Shown here: one piece after another, positions 44,893-53,550 of the stretch
How the letters are laid out: each line of letters opens with the position of its first letter
Numbering within the stretch: the stretch's first letter is position 1
Origin: Sorangium cellulosum
GTDB taxonomy: Bacteria > Myxococcota_A > Polyangia > Polyangiales > Polyangiaceae
Length of the DNA stretch: 64,000 bases
NCBI RefSeq assembly: GCF_002950945.1
Contig: NZ_CP012673.1
Location: 11,546,501 to 11,610,500, forward strand
Reading direction: 5' to 3'
The notes under the pieces: generated by a model
The model's database searches: none
What the model was told of the DNA's origin: nothing
The model's input: the letters and a program-made list of their open reading frames with translations, nothing else
Position numbers and translations under genes: made by a program

Positions 44893-46023
44893 ATGCGGAA
44901 TCGGTTCGACAGGGACGCTGACTACGGACGAGACGCACGCGGCTGGGACGAGCGCCAAGGACAGGGCCAGGGCGGCTGGGACGAGCGTTATGGGCGAGGC
45001 TACGGCGACAGGGACGAGCGTTACGGACAGAGCCAGGGCAGCTGGGACGAGCGTTACGGCGGCTCCCGGAACAACCTCCCCGAGCGCGGCTGGGATCGCG
45101 ACGACAACCGCAGCTGGGGCCGCGAGCACGAGCGTGACCAGGGGCGCCTGACGCAGCGCGGTTACGGCGATGAGGGCCACCTCGGCGGGCGCGACCGCGG
45201 CTTCGACCGCGACTACAACCGCAGCTTCGGCGGCTCCGACTACAACCGCAGCGTCGGCGGCGCCGACTACAACCGCGGCCTCGGCGGCGGGATCGAGTTC
45301 AATCGCGGCTTCGGCGGCGGCGATTACAACCGCGGCTTCGGCGGCAGCGATCACAACCGCGGCTTCGGTGGCACCGGCGACTACAGCCGCCACTACGGCG
45401 GCGCTGACTACAACCGCAGCTTCGGCGGCGGCGATTACAACCGCAGCTTCGGCGGCGCCGACTACAACCGCAACTACGGCGGCGGATACGGCCGCGAGGA
45501 GAACCGTGGCTGGGGCCGCGAGCAGGGCCGAGGCTACGGCCAGGAGGAAGGCAGCGACTTCGTTCGCACCGTCCGCGACGCGGGCCGGTCCGCGATGCAA
45601 GGCGTGAGCGGCGCGCTGAGCAACATCGGAGAGCGCGTCCGCAGCGCGTTCGGCCGTGGTCCCAAGGGCTACAAGCGCTCCGATGACCGCATCCTCGAGG
45701 ACATCTGCGAGCTGCTCTCGGACCGCGACGACATCGACGTCAGCGAGGTCACCGTCCGCGTGCAGAACAACGAGGTCACCCTCGAGGGCACGGTGAACGA
45801 GCGCCACCACAAGCGCATCGTCGAGCAGATCGCCGAGAACGTGCGCGGCGTCGACGACGTGCACAACCAGATCCGCGTCAAGCGGCCGGGCGAGACGACG
45901 ACCGGCTCGACCGCCACCACCGGCACCACCGGCTCGACCGCCACCACCGGCTCGACCAGCACCACCGGCTCGACCGGCACGCTGCAGAACCGCGGGATGG
46001 CGAACGACCTGGCCCACCGCTGA
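44893..46023 (+). CDS. BON-domain protein with Tyr/Arg/Gly repeat region
   Basis: A 376-residue protein. Residues ~15-75 contain GWDERYG-type repeats. Residues ~105-200 contain about ten repeats of DYNRSFGG with small changes (DYNRGFGG, DHNRGFGG, DYNRNYGG). A BON domain is at about 265-335 (RILEDICELLSDRDDIDVSEVTVRVQNNEVTLEGTVNE). The end is a Thr/Gly/Ser tract (TTGSTATTGTTGS). There is no signal peptide. The repeat part is low-complexity and of the sort that can self-associate. ATG 44893 follows AAGGAGCTCCACC. Confidence 0.82.
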   Translation: MRNRFDRDADYGRDARGWDERQGQGQGGWDERYGRGYGDRDERYGQSQGSWDERYGGSRNNLPERGWDRDDNRSWGREHERDQGRLTQRGYGDEGHLGGRDRGFDRDYNRSFGGSDYNRSVGGADYNRGLGGGIEFNRGFGGGDYNRGFGGSDHNRGFGGTGDYSRHYGGADYNRSFGGGDYNRSFGGADYNRNYGGGYGREENRGWGREQGRGYGQEEGSDFVRTVRDAGRSAMQGVSGALSNIGERVRSAFGRGPKGYKRSDDRILEDICELLSDRDDIDVSEVTVRVQNNEVTLEGTVNERHHKRIVEQIAENVRGVDDVHNQIRVKRPGETTTGSTATTGTTGSTATTGSTSTTGSTGTLQNRGMANDLAHR

Positions 46024-46033
46024 GCCACGCCGC

Positions 46034-46086
46034 GCCCACAGGCGCAAAGCCCACGAGGCGGCGCCCGCAGGCGCAAAGCCCACGAG
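46034..46086. repeat. 24-bp direct repeat pair downstream of the BON-repeat gene
   Basis: GCCCACAGGCGCAAAGCCCA plus CGAG at 46034-46057 is repeated at 46063-46086 with one mismatch (ACA to GCA). It lies 11 nt after the stop codon of the BON-repeat gene and about 74 nt before the kinase stop, in the convergent intergenic space. Confidence 0.7.
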
Positions 46087-46159
46087 CGCTTCGTCCCCAC
46101 GTCGAGCCCACGCCCTCCAGGGCGCCTCCGCAACCCACGCCCCCAGGGCGCCCCACAGC

Positions 46160-48217
46160 TCACGCCCTTCCGGCGAGATCCGCGATCACCCGGATCAGGC
46201 CGGAAGGATCGATGGGCTTCGCGACGTGCCGCTGGAAGCCCGCCGCGAGCGCCCGCCGCCGATCCTCGATCCGCGCGTAGGAGGTCAGCGCGATCGCGGG
46301 GATCCTGCGGAGCGCGTCGCGCTCCGCCGCGCGCACCTGCTGGATGAGCGTGTAGCCGCTCTCCCCCGGCATACCGATGTCGCTGATCAGGACGTCAACC
46401 CTCTGCCGCTCCAGGACGCTCAGGGCCTCGGCCGCCGAGCAGGCCGTCAGGACCTGCGCGCCCGCCTGCTCGATCACGAGCGCGATGATCTCGCGGGTGT
46501 CGGGCTCGTCCTCGACGAGCAGGACGTGGAGGCCGACCAGCGGCGCCCGCATCGCGTCCTCGAGCGTCACGCGCAACGACGACGCAGACGGCGGCGGCGC
46601 GCAGGGCGCGCCGGGCGCCGCGTGCAGGGGGAGCGTCACCGTGAACGTGGCGCCGCGGCCCTCGCCCTGGCTCTCGACCTCCACCGTGCCGCCGTGCAGC
46701 TCGACGAGGTGGCGGACGATCGCGAGCCCCAGGCCGAGCCCGCCGTAAGCCCTCGTCGGCGAGGAGTCGCCCTGCCGGAAACGATCGAAGACATACGGCA
46801 GGAAGGAACGGGCGATGCCCTTGCCGTTGTCCGCGACCGCGAGGATCACCTGGCCGTCGCTCCGCGACGCCCGGACCGTGATGAGGCCGCGCTTCGGGGT
46901 GAACTTCACCGCGTTCGAGAGCAGGTTCCAGAGGATCTGCTGGAGGCGCGCCGGGTCGCCGCTCACCTCGCCGAGCCCCTCGCCCACCTCGACGTGGATC
47001 TCGATGTCCTTCGCCTTCGCCGTGGGCGCGATGACCTCGACGGCGGCGTCGATCAGGGCGGCGAGATCCACGGCGACCGTGCTGATCCGCAGCTTGCCGG
47101 TGATGATCCGCGAGACCGTGAGCAGGTCGTCGACGATCTGCGCCTGCGCCTGGGCGTTGCGCTCGATCGCCTCGACGCCCCGCGCGAGGCGCTCCGGGTC
47201 GAGGCGCGTGTCCTTGATCAGCCGCGCCCAGCCGAGGATCACCGTGAGCGGCGTCCGCAGCTCGTGGGAGACGATCGCGAGGAACTCGTCCTTCATGCGG
47301 CTCGCGTCCTCGGCACGGAGGCGGTCTTGCTCCGACTGGGCGAGCGCCAGCTGCTCGCGGCGGAGCAGCTGCGCGCGCTCCTCCTCGAGCTGCTTCAGCT
47401 CGGTGATGTCGACGACGGCCCCCGTCAGGAACATCGGAGAGCCGGCCTCGTTGCAGATGAGGCGCCCGCGGTCGTGCACCCACCGGATCGACCCGTCCGG
47501 GCGGATGATGCGGTGGATCTTGTCGTAGATGCAGAGCCCCTCCAGGCACCGCTCGGTCATGACGCGCACGGTGTCCCGTTCCTCGGGGTGGATGCGGCTC
47601 AGCCAGTCTTCCATCGGCTGCGTCGTCTCGCGCTCCTCCAGGCCGAGGATGCGGTTCAGGCTCGCGTCCCTCGTGTCGGCCCACGTCCCGAGGTCGATGC
47701 GCCACGTGCCCACGTCGGCCGCCCACGTGGCGAGCCGGAGCCGGTCCTCCCGGTCCCGCAGCGCGTTCTCCATCTGGACTCGCTCGGTCAGATCGACCGC
47801 CGATCCGACCATGCGGATCGCCTTGCCGGACGCGTCGCGGAGCGCGTAGGCGCGATCGAGCACCGTGGCGATGGATCCATCGCCGCGGTAGACGCGGTAT
47901 TGCTGCGACCAGGAGTCGCCTTCGCCGTGGATGATCGCCTCGAAGCTGCGCGCCACGCGCTCGCGATCGTCGGGGTGGATGCGCGAGACCCACCAGGCGC
48001 CCGACGGCTCCGTCTGCTCGGGGGCGTAGCGGTAGACCTCGTAGAACGCCGCGCTGCGCTCGACCTGGTCCGCCTGGATGTCCCAGTCCCAGATCGAGTC
48101 GTTCGTGGCGCGGGCGACCAGGCGATAACGCTCGCGCTGCACGTCGGCCTCCCTGCGAGCGGCCTGCTCGCGGAGGCTCTCCGTCACCGCGTCCTCGACC
48201 GGCCTCTGCAGCGTCAT
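46160..48217 (-). CDS. PAS-domain hybrid histidine kinase
   Basis: A 685-residue cytoplasmic kinase. Two PAS/PAC units (about 35-150 and 160-275) contain IWDWDIQADQVERS, GSAVDLTERVQ and LTGAVVDITELKQL. HisKA follows with the phosphorylated His in AIVSHELRTPL. HATPase_c shows WNLLSNAVKFTPKRG (N box), VADNGKGIAR (G1) and GGLGLGLAIV (G2). The C-terminal receiver domain holds the phospho-Asp in VDVLISDIGMPGESG and the Lys in RHVAKPID. No membrane helix is seen, so it senses an internal signal. The ATG has GAGGAGCCAGTCG upstream. Confidence 0.92.
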   Translation of the reverse strand: MTLQRPVEDAVTESLREQAARREADVQRERYRLVARATNDSIWDWDIQADQVERSAAFYEVYRYAPEQTEPSGAWWVSRIHPDDRERVARSFEAIIHGEGDSWSQQYRVYRGDGSIATVLDRAYALRDASGKAIRMVGSAVDLTERVQMENALRDREDRLRLATWAADVGTWRIDLGTWADTRDASLNRILGLEERETTQPMEDWLSRIHPEERDTVRVMTERCLEGLCIYDKIHRIIRPDGSIRWVHDRGRLICNEAGSPMFLTGAVVDITELKQLEEERAQLLRREQLALAQSEQDRLRAEDASRMKDEFLAIVSHELRTPLTVILGWARLIKDTRLDPERLARGVEAIERNAQAQAQIVDDLLTVSRIITGKLRISTVAVDLAALIDAAVEVIAPTAKAKDIEIHVEVGEGLGEVSGDPARLQQILWNLLSNAVKFTPKRGLITVRASRSDGQVILAVADNGKGIARSFLPYVFDRFRQGDSSPTRAYGGLGLGLAIVRHLVELHGGTVEVESQGEGRGATFTVTLPLHAAPGAPCAPPPSASSLRVTLEDAMRAPLVGLHVLLVEDEPDTREIIALVIEQAGAQVLTACSAAEALSVLERQRVDVLISDIGMPGESGYTLIQQVRAAERDALRRIPAIALTSYARIEDRRRALAAGFQRHVAKPIDPSGLIRVIADLAGRA

Positions 48218-48422
48218 CGACTGGCTCCTCGTACCCCCCGACCGAGCGCGCTCTGGAGCTGACCGCGGCGAAGCGCCAGGTGGAAGAGTACGCGGCATGT
48301 CTCTCGGAGCGACTGTATGAGGTCCCGCGGCCCTGCCCACCAGCCGGACCGCGGGCGTCGCGGGCGTCGCGGGCGCAGAAAACTTGGCCCGGGCTCCAGA
48401 ATCCTGAGCAAACACGCGTAGC

Positions 48423-48980
48423 GTGGATTTCCGCGACGTACCGACCGAGGTTGTCCTGGCCGCGGCCGGCGCGGCGCTCTTCTTCGGCCTCGTCCAGACG
48501 CTCCGCCTCGCGTGGCAGCGCGCCCGGCAGCGGCGCCGGCTCGAGCGCTTCCGCGAGCAGGGCGCGGCCGGCGAGGCCCGCGCCGAGGTGCTCCTCCGCG
48601 AGCTCGGGTACACCATCCTCGGCCGGCAGGTCGCGGTGTCGTACGGAGTCCAGGTCGACGGCGAGCCCATCACGGTCGGGCTCCGCGCCGACTACCTCGT
48701 GGCGCACGGCCGCAGGCGGTATGTCGCCGAGGTGAAGACAGGCCGGCTCGCGCCGCGCATCGACACCCCCGCGACGCGGCGGCAGCTGCTCGAGTACCGC
48801 CTCGCCTTCGACGTGGACGGCGTCCTCCTGGTCGACGCGGAGACCCGGCGGGTGCGGTCCGTGGTGTTCCCGCTCCCCGCCGGCGCCTCGGAGGGCGAGA
48901 GCCCCGGCGTGCGACTCGCGTGGTTCGTGGCGGCTGTCGTGGCGGGCTCGCTGGCCGCGATGGCGGCGCGCGCGTGGTGA
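48423..48980 (+). CDS. Membrane-anchored restriction-fold (PD-(D/E)XK) protein
   Basis: A 185-residue protein. It has an N-terminal membrane helix (EVVLAAAGAALFFGLVQTL), a charged coil, then GEARAEVLLRELGYTILGRQ, LRADYLVAHGRRRYVAEVKTG and RRQLLEYRLAFDVDGVLLVD. The Glu...Asp...EVK pattern fits the PD-(D/E)XK nuclease core, with the Gln of TRRQL as the later conserved residue. A second hydrophobic helix is at the C-terminus. Start GTG 48423. Its stop codon (48978-48980) abuts that of the convergent gene with no gap. Confidence 0.65.
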   Translation: MDFRDVPTEVVLAAAGAALFFGLVQTLRLAWQRARQRRRLERFREQGAAGEARAEVLLRELGYTILGRQVAVSYGVQVDGEPITVGLRADYLVAHGRRRYVAEVKTGRLAPRIDTPATRRQLLEYRLAFDVDGVLLVDAETRRVRSVVFPLPAGASEGESPGVRLAWFVAAVVAGSLAAMAARAW

Positions 48981-50744
48981 CTACGACGACGACGACGACG
49001 ACGACGCGCCGGCGCGCGCGCGGCGGCGGCGGCCGGCGAGCAGCAGGAGGCCGAGGCCGAGCAGGCCGAGCCGGGCTGGCGCGCCGTCGGACGTCGCGCC
49101 CGCGCGGCAGGCGCAGGACGAGTCGGGCTTCAGCTCGCTCGGCTCGCCGCCGCCGCCCGCGCCCGATCCGGCCGGGGACGGGATATTCCCCTCGTCGTCG
49201 CCCAGGCCGATGTCCCCGCCGATGTCCCCGCCGCTCGCCGCCGAGGTGCTCATGGAGAACACCGGCTCTCCGCACGCTCCGTTGACACACGGGGCGTTGC
49301 CGGGGCAGACGACGCCCTGGCACGCGTCGACGCAGCCCCCGGCGCGGCAGAGCTGCCCCGCGGGGCACGTCACGCCGTCGCAGCCGGCGTCGAGGCAATG
49401 GCCGCTCGCCGCGCACTCCTTGCCGGTCCCGCAGGTGCGGCAGCCGCAGTCCGACTGGCAGATGCCGCGCTCGCACACCAGGCCTTCGTCGCACTGGACC
49501 GAGGCGCAGAGATCGACGCACCGCCCGAGCTGGCACTCCTGGTTGCCGGGGCAGACGACGCCGTCACACCCGCCCACGCAGAGGCCGCCGACGCAGATCT
49601 CGCCGCCGTCACACGCCACGCCCACGCAGGCCGCCTCGACGCAGAGGCCCTCGTCGCAGACGAGGCCGGCGTCGCAGACGACCTCGCCGCGCCCGCAGTA
49701 CGGCACGCAGTTGCCGCGGTTGCACACGAGCCCCTCCTCGCAGAGGCCCTCGGCGTTGTCGACCTCGCCGTCGCAGTCGTTGTCGATGTTGTCGCAGCGC
49801 TCGGCCTGCTCGCCGGGCTCGAGCACGGCGTGGCACGCGACCTCGCCGTCGGTCGCGCAGCCCGTCCTGCCGACGGCGCAGGCGCCCGGCTGGCCCGTGT
49901 CGCAGACCTCGCCGCCGCCCTGGCAGGTCACGCCGGTGATGTAATAGACGAAGTCGTTGAAGTCGCCGTCGTTCGTGCTGCCGCCGGTGCCTCGCCAGCT
50001 GGTCGGGGCGACGGGCAGGTCCTCGAACGCGACATAGAACGCGTCGGGCGTCTTGGTCGACGTGTAGATCAGCGTGGTGACCCACGGCTGGGCCGGCGTG
50101 CAGTTCGTGCACTGGGTGTTCAGCTCGGCCTGCGAGAACTTCGTCTGCGTGCAGAGGGTGCTCGGGCCGCCGATCAGCGCGAAGCCGACCAGGCCGCCCG
50201 CGTACCGCGGGTCCTGGCGGATGTCCGCCGCCGAGAAGGTCCGCGGGGTCCAGTCGTGCTGCCCCATCTGCGTGGTCATCATCGTGGCCAGAGGGCAGAA
50301 GTCGCCGTCCTCGCAGTTGAAGGCCTCGGACGGGTTCGCGGGGATGAGCTCGTAAATCTGGTTGTCCGGCGGGCGCATGCCGCTCGCGGTCGCGTTGTAC
50401 CAGCCGAACGCGACCCGACAGCCGCCGCCGCGCAGCACGAGCTCCCCCGTGAACCCGCAGAGCGGCGAGAACACGCCCGGCTCGACGCTCGCGTCGTCGA
50501 CGGGGTCGATCGCCTCGCCCCGGTACATGAAGAGCCCCTCCAGCGTCACGGCGTTTTCCGGGAAGCCCCGGCCCCTGACGAGGCCGAGCTCGGCCTCGCC
50601 GACCGGCTGGGGCATGACCTCGCCGGTCGGCTGACGGACCTGCGCGCTCGCGAGCGCGGGCCACGCGGCCGGGGCGAGCGAGAGGGCCAGAGGCAACGCG
50701 GCGCGCGCCGCGCGAGGGAGCTTCAAGAAAGCGCTGTGTGGCAT
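48981..50744 (-). CDS. Secreted Cys-rich MopE-like protein with MYXO-CTERM-like tail
   Basis: A 587-residue exported protein. The signal peptide ends in ALASAQ. Residues ~35-290 form a domain with GEAELGLVRGRGFPENAVTL and DFNDFVYYITG, a DUF4114-like feature. Then MopE/Stig parts follow: CDNIDNDCDGEVDN, and a series of CxxGxxCxxGxCV units. The C-terminus has CACRAG, a hydrophobic helix (ARLGLLGLGLLLLAG) and RRRRAR, the MYXO-CTERM sorting pattern. After this come seven Ser residues coded by a (GAC)n-type repeat, which is unusual. Likely displayed on the cell surface. Confidence 0.83.
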   Translation of the reverse strand: MPHSAFLKLPRAARAALPLALSLAPAAWPALASAQVRQPTGEVMPQPVGEAELGLVRGRGFPENAVTLEGLFMYRGEAIDPVDDASVEPGVFSPLCGFTGELVLRGGGCRVAFGWYNATASGMRPPDNQIYELIPANPSEAFNCEDGDFCPLATMMTTQMGQHDWTPRTFSAADIRQDPRYAGGLVGFALIGGPSTLCTQTKFSQAELNTQCTNCTPAQPWVTTLIYTSTKTPDAFYVAFEDLPVAPTSWRGTGGSTNDGDFNDFVYYITGVTCQGGGEVCDTGQPGACAVGRTGCATDGEVACHAVLEPGEQAERCDNIDNDCDGEVDNAEGLCEEGLVCNRGNCVPYCGRGEVVCDAGLVCDEGLCVEAACVGVACDGGEICVGGLCVGGCDGVVCPGNQECQLGRCVDLCASVQCDEGLVCERGICQSDCGCRTCGTGKECAASGHCLDAGCDGVTCPAGQLCRAGGCVDACQGVVCPGNAPCVNGACGEPVFSMSTSAASGGDIGGDIGLGDDEGNIPSPAGSGAGGGGEPSELKPDSSCACRAGATSDGAPARLGLLGLGLLLLAGRRRRARAGASSSSSSS

Positions 50745-50856
50745 GTGCGCACTCTACACCTCCTGGAGAGATCGATGGGTAGAACATTCCACCTCTCCGC
50801 GACCCCGCAAAGTTGCAGTAAGGTTGTTCCTGCGCCGCCGTTCCCGCGCATTTTTT

Positions 50857-53250
50857 ATGACCAAGAGATCGCTGCGCGTTTATCTGATCGCCCACCACGA
50901 CGGCCGCTTCACCGGCATCCTGCTGCGCGCGTGGGGCTTCGTCCTCGATCGGCCCGCCCCGGCCGCGTATGGCGCCTCCGAGGAGGACGTCCTCCGCCGG
51001 CTGGAGGCCGAGCTCTGCGCGCGGATCGCGACGGGCGACGACGATCTGGATCGTTATCTCTGGGAGGAGTCCTTCGAGGTGCGGTCGCTGAGCGTGGACG
51101 TGCACCCGCAGACGACGGTGAAGCGGACAGCCGTCGTCGGGCGGCGCCGGATCCCGCTGCGGCTCACGTACCTCGCCAGCAAGCTCGCCGAGGGCGGCTA
51201 TCGCGTGATGCTCCCGCGCTTCGGCTGGTCGGTGGTGCTCGAGGATCTCTCGATCGCGCCCGAGGTGCTGCGGCAGCTGGTCACGAGCGGGCTGCTCGGC
51301 GAGTCGCCGCGCTCGCTCTTCGATTTCCGGCGGGAGGGCGAGGAGGTCGTGCGCCCGTGGTCGCCGCGCCTGCCGTCCGCCGCCGAGGCCTCCGGCCGCC
51401 GCCCGCGGGACGAGCGCCCGACGCTCGGCGCCGTCGCGGAGGATCTCGTGGAGAAGGCCGCGCGGCAGCGGCTGCCGCTCGCGGTGGGCGAGTCGGAGGA
51501 GCTCGAGCGGGCGCTCTCGCTGTTCGACCCCGCGAGCGCGGCGCAGCGCGGGGCGCGCGGCGCAGGTGGAACGGGCGGAACACCGAGCGAGCCGCCGCCG
51601 TCGATCCTGCTCGTCGGCGGCCCCGGCGTCGGCAAGACGACGTGGGTCCACCGGCTGGCGCGGCGGTTCGCGGCGTGGCGGCGGGACAAGGCGCGCGCGG
51701 GCTCGCCCGGCCTGTTCAGCACCTCGTCCGACCGGCTGCTCGCCGGGATGATGTACCTCGGGATGTGGCAGGAGCGGTGTCTCAAGCTGGTGGACGAGCT
51801 GTCGCACGAGGGCGATCTGCTGCACGTCGGCGCGCTCCTGCCGCTCCTCAGGCCGCAGCCGGACGGCGCCTCGATCGGCGAGGTGTTCTTGCCGGCGCTC
51901 CGGAGCGGCGAGGTGAGCCTCATCGCGGAGTGCACCGAGCCGGAGCTGGAGGCGTGCCAGCGCCGCGCCGCCTCGCTCGTGTCGTGCTTCCAGGTCGTGC
52001 GGCTGCGCGAGCCCGAGCCCGCCGCCGTCCCGGCGCTGCTCGCGGAGTACGAGGCGCGGAAGGACGCGCGCGTCCGGCTGCACCCGGCCGGCAAGAAGCG
52101 GCTGGTGCAGCACCTGTCGATGTTCCGGCGCGACGTGCTGTTCCCGGGCAAGGCGTTCCGCTTCTTCGACTGGCTCGCGCAGGAGTCGTCGTCGCGGGCC
52201 GGCGCGGAGGTGGGCGCGGCAGCGAAGACGGAGGCGGCGGGGGCGCGGGTGCTGTATCCGCGGGACGTCTCCGAGGCGTACGCGCGCCACTCGGGGCTGC
52301 CGATCGAGCTGATCGCCGACGAGGTGCCCGCGAGCGCCGCGACGATCGCGAGCGGGCTGAAGCGCCGCGTGATCGGGCAGGACGAGGCGTGTGACACCGC
52401 GGCGCGGGTGCTCGCGCGCTTCAAGGCGGGGATGAACGATCCGGAGCGGCCGTGCGGCGCGTTGCTCTTCGTGGGGCCGACGGGCGTCGGCAAGACGGAG
52501 CTCGCGAAGGAGCTCACGCGCGCGATGTTCGGCGACGAGGGCCGGATGATCCGGCTCGACATGAGCGAGTACCGGCTGCCCGGCGCGTCGGCGCGGCTGC
52601 TCCACGCGGGGTCGGACGCGACGACGCTCGCGCAGCGGGTGAGGCAGCAGCCGCTGTCGCTCGTGCTGCTCGACGAGATCGAGAAGGCCCACCGCGAGGT
52701 GTTCGACCTCCTGCTCGGGATCCTCGGCGAGGGCCGGCTGACGGACGAGGACGGGCGCCACGTGGACTTCCGGATGGCGCTGATCGTGATGACCTCGAAC
52801 CTCGGCGTCGCGGACCGCGCGCCGGTCGGCTTCGGAAGCGGCGGAGAGGACGGCGCGGCGCACGCGCCGCCGGGGCCGAGGCGCGCGGCGCCGGCGGGCG
52901 TGCGCGAGCACTTCCGGCCGGAGTTCGTGAACCGCATCGACCACGTGGTCCAGTTCCGGAGCCTCGGGCGGGACAGCGTGCTCCGGATCGTGGATCTGGA
53001 GCTCGAGAAGGCCGAGTCGCGCACCGGGCTCGTGCGGCGGAACCTGCGGCTCCGGGTGCTGCCCGAGGCGCGGGCGCGGCTCGCGGAGGTGGGGTTCGAC
53101 CCGCGGCGGGGGGCGCGGCCGCTGAAGCGCGTGATCGAGGAGCAGGTGATCACGCCGATCGCGGCGCGGATGGCGGAGGATCCGGGGTGCCGGGATCGCG
53201 AGATCGTGGTGGCGGGCGGGGGCGCGGGGATCGAGGTGCGGTTCGGGTAG
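50857..53250 (+). CDS. Clp/Hsp100-like double-AAA ATPase with atypical N-terminus
   Basis: A 797-residue protein. Residues 1-230 are not a Clp_N domain (MTKRSLRVYLIAHHDGRF...) and I do not recognise them. AAA1 has Walker A GGPGVGKTTW near 253 and a Walker B-like CLKLVDELSH near 310. AAA2 has Walker A GPTGVGKTEL near 540, Walker B LVLLDEIEKAHREVFD near 602 and sensor TSNLGVADR. The C-terminus has FRPEFVNRIDHVVQF and the ClpB D2-small pattern FDPRRGARPLKRVIEE. The ATG at 50857 follows a T-run and has no good ribosome site. Likely a protein unfolding motor with a specialised substrate. Confidence 0.82.
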   Translation: MTKRSLRVYLIAHHDGRFTGILLRAWGFVLDRPAPAAYGASEEDVLRRLEAELCARIATGDDDLDRYLWEESFEVRSLSVDVHPQTTVKRTAVVGRRRIPLRLTYLASKLAEGGYRVMLPRFGWSVVLEDLSIAPEVLRQLVTSGLLGESPRSLFDFRREGEEVVRPWSPRLPSAAEASGRRPRDERPTLGAVAEDLVEKAARQRLPLAVGESEELERALSLFDPASAAQRGARGAGGTGGTPSEPPPSILLVGGPGVGKTTWVHRLARRFAAWRRDKARAGSPGLFSTSSDRLLAGMMYLGMWQERCLKLVDELSHEGDLLHVGALLPLLRPQPDGASIGEVFLPALRSGEVSLIAECTEPELEACQRRAASLVSCFQVVRLREPEPAAVPALLAEYEARKDARVRLHPAGKKRLVQHLSMFRRDVLFPGKAFRFFDWLAQESSSRAGAEVGAAAKTEAAGARVLYPRDVSEAYARHSGLPIELIADEVPASAATIASGLKRRVIGQDEACDTAARVLARFKAGMNDPERPCGALLFVGPTGVGKTELAKELTRAMFGDEGRMIRLDMSEYRLPGASARLLHAGSDATTLAQRVRQQPLSLVLLDEIEKAHREVFDLLLGILGEGRLTDEDGRHVDFRMALIVMTSNLGVADRAPVGFGSGGEDGAAHAPPGPRRAAPAGVREHFRPEFVNRIDHVVQFRSLGRDSVLRIVDLELEKAESRTGLVRRNLRLRVLPEARARLAEVGFDPRRGARPLKRVIEEQVITPIAARMAEDPGCRDREIVVAGGGAGIEVRFG

Positions 53251-53339
53251 ACCGGCCGCGAGGGGCGGCGGGGCCGCGACAGGACGTGATTCGACAAGGG
53301 GTGAAGTAACGGTCGCTGTCGATGCAGCGTCCCATGCGG

Positions 53340-53463
53340 ACGTGGTGAAACGGATTCACGACGGAACCGCGCGCGGGATCGCAACAGCGCTGCTGGACGT
53401 GGGGATCCCGAAGCAGCCTATCGTGCTCGCGTTCCAGCCGCCGGAGGAGGAGGAAGCACACGC
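53340..53463 (+). pseudogene. XisI-family remnant (C-terminal part)
   Basis: In frame 53342 the sequence reads IHDGTARGIATALLDVG and IPKQPIVLAFQPPEE, matching the end of XisI proteins (IQHDGTE-IA-EL-AGIPK-DIVLAFH). XisI belongs to the fdxN-element excision-control genes. The N-terminal two thirds are absent; upstream is only the intergenic DNA behind the Clp-like gene. So it is a fragment. Confidence 0.6.
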
Positions 53464-53550
53464 CGTTCGCAGTCGGGTGAGGCCTGAAACACCTTCGGGG
53501 CGACGTCGACCGGCCAGCCGGATGGCTGCGGTTTTGCTAGAGTCGCTCCC

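Noticed and set aside
44815..46083. A 422-codon Ala/Val-rich minus-strand frame opposite the BON-repeat gene
   Set aside because: It is the complement of the Gly/Tyr/Arg repeats. The plus frame has a perfect ribosome site and a BON domain.
49609..52944. A 1,111-codon minus-strand frame over the Clp-like ATPase
   Set aside because: The plus-strand frame has two Walker A/B sets and Clp C-terminal motifs; the minus frame is Arg/His-rich shadow.
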